Shown here piece after piece: positions 63,556-64,000 of a stretch of DNA of 64,000 nt. The DNA is from Echria macrotheca (taxonomy: Eukaryota; Ascomycota; Sordariomycetes; Sordariales; Schizotheciaceae). The translations under genes and the position numbers were made by a program. Below the pieces are notes generated by a model, which was not told the origin of the DNA, did not search any database, and saw nothing but the letters and a program-made list of their open reading frames with translations. Where the stretch lies: NCBI GenBank assembly GCA_030411725.1, contig MU839852.1, forward strand, positions 1 to 64,000, given 5' to 3'. Each line of letters begins with the position of its first letter. Position 1 is the stretch's first letter.

Positions 63556-64000
63556 TCAGGCCTCCGACGCCATCCAAGCGCCCGTCATCTTGCCCTGGAT
63601 GCTCTCAAACGTGGACATCTTCTTCCAGCTGATGTCCGAAGAGACCTCCCACGTCGCAAACTGGATGTCGTTCTTCTCGCCCAGCACAAACACGCCGATC
63701 TGGTACGTTGACGACGAGAGCGGGAAGGCATACGGCGCGCTGTTGCAAAAGTAGCCAAGGTCCTCCCAGTCGGCAGCCCACTGGCCGCCGACGTAGGCGC
63801 GGTGCTTGAGGCGGTCGTCGGTGCCGCAGGCGAGCAGGTCGTAGCGGCCCGACGACGTGGTGAGGACGGTCGGCACGCTCTGGAAGTCGCCACCGATGTC
63901 CTCCATGGGCGTGTAGTTGCCCGACTTGGTCCAGGTGAAGTGGTGGATGTGGCGGTCCTGTCCGGTGCCAAAGAAGTCGACGCGGTTGTCGGGGTCGGTC
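63556..64000 (-). CDS. Beta-propeller lectin-like protein, C-terminal part only
   Basis: The frame is open from the window end (64000) to the stop at 63556; an ATG at 63906 is internal. Repeating blade-like segments are visible: RVDFFGTGQDRHIHHFTW, RYDLLACGTDDRLKHRAYVG, and Q-I-G-V-F-V-L-G-E-K-N-D-I-Q-F-A-T-W, each with the G.D..L.H...... pattern of PLL/fucose-specific-lectin-type propellers, with linking V-P-T-V and W-E-D-L-G. At least three blades lie inside the window. Probably a carbohydrate-binding protein; the N-terminus and any signal peptide lie outside. Confidence 0.65.
   Translation of the reverse strand, partial: TDPDNRVDFFGTGQDRHIHHFTWTKSGNYTPMEDIGGDFQSVPTVLTTSSGRYDLLACGTDDRLKHRAYVGGQWAADWEDLGYFCNSAPYAFPLSSSTYQIGVFVLGEKNDIQFATWEVSSDISWKKMSTFESIQGKMTGAWMASEA

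Noticed and set aside
1..64000. CRISPR array, bacterial-type operons, rRNA genes, subtelomeric helicase gene
   Set aside because: None seen. There are no regularly spaced direct repeats, no ribosomal RNA sequence and no helicase motifs near the telomere; a eukaryotic nuclear window does not call for Shine-Dalgarno or riboswitch features.

Overview
The window is a chromosome end of a filamentous ascomycete. It opens with 15 perfect TAACCC repeats (the C-rich strand of TTAGGG telomeres). The genes carry many introns of about 45-95 nt with GT..AG ends and CTAAC/CTGAC branch sites, and the families are typical of Pezizomycotina, probably Sordariomycetes: HET and NACHT incompatibility-type genes, Zn2Cys6 regulators, UstYa/DUF3328, CBM1, AA9, GH67 and a NIS1-like secreted protein. 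Species cannot be fixed from the sequence. Exon boundaries given here were worked out by hand from splice signals, reading-frame phase and family motifs; there is no transcript evidence.

Region 1 (1-2.1 kb): the telomere sits directly on the 5' side of a NACHT-type STAND gene, cutting off its N-terminal part.

Region 2 (2.9-18.7 kb) is the most unusual part. It holds the 3' part of a UstYa-family oxidase, a small C2H2 protein, an ER protein disulfide isomerase (HDEL tail) with an altered second active site, three paralogous tiny secreted cysteine-rich peptides (A, B, C), a stand-alone secreted CBM1 protein with an acidic tail, a DHA2-type MFS exporter and a Zn2Cys6 regulator. Each peptide has a signal peptide, a short pro-region ending in Lys-Arg (Kex2-type site) and a mature 8-cysteine domain. 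In all three genes one intron splits the start codon (AT^G) and a second falls exactly at the Lys-Arg/Cys border. Together this resembles a subtelomeric secreted-peptide locus with its own folding, modification, export and regulatory genes; that joint role is an inference.

Region 3 (19.5-45.2 kb) mixes self/non-self type genes (a frameshifted NACHT gene, a HET gene, an ankyrin gene) with a C2H2 regulator, a methyltransferase, two CorA-like transporters (one with a metallothionein-like CxC cluster), an L-type amino-acid permease, a GGCT/AIG2-like protein and a DUF1399 protein. Two non-autonomous elements with terminal inverted repeats and perfect 8-bp target duplications lie here.

Region 4 (45.6-52.2 kb): a secreted SnoaL/DUF8021-like protein, a REI1-like ribosome-assembly protein, a membrane protein, an initiator tRNA-Met gene and an NmrA-like pseudogene with a nonsense codon and a frameshift.

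Region 5 (52.4-64 kb) is a secreted carbohydrate/lignocellulose and host-interaction block: GH67 alpha-glucuronidase, a nine-exon secreted GMC oxidoreductase, an AA9 LPMO, a NIS1-like secreted protein, a SnoaL-like protein and the end of a beta-propeller lectin-like gene that runs out of the window.
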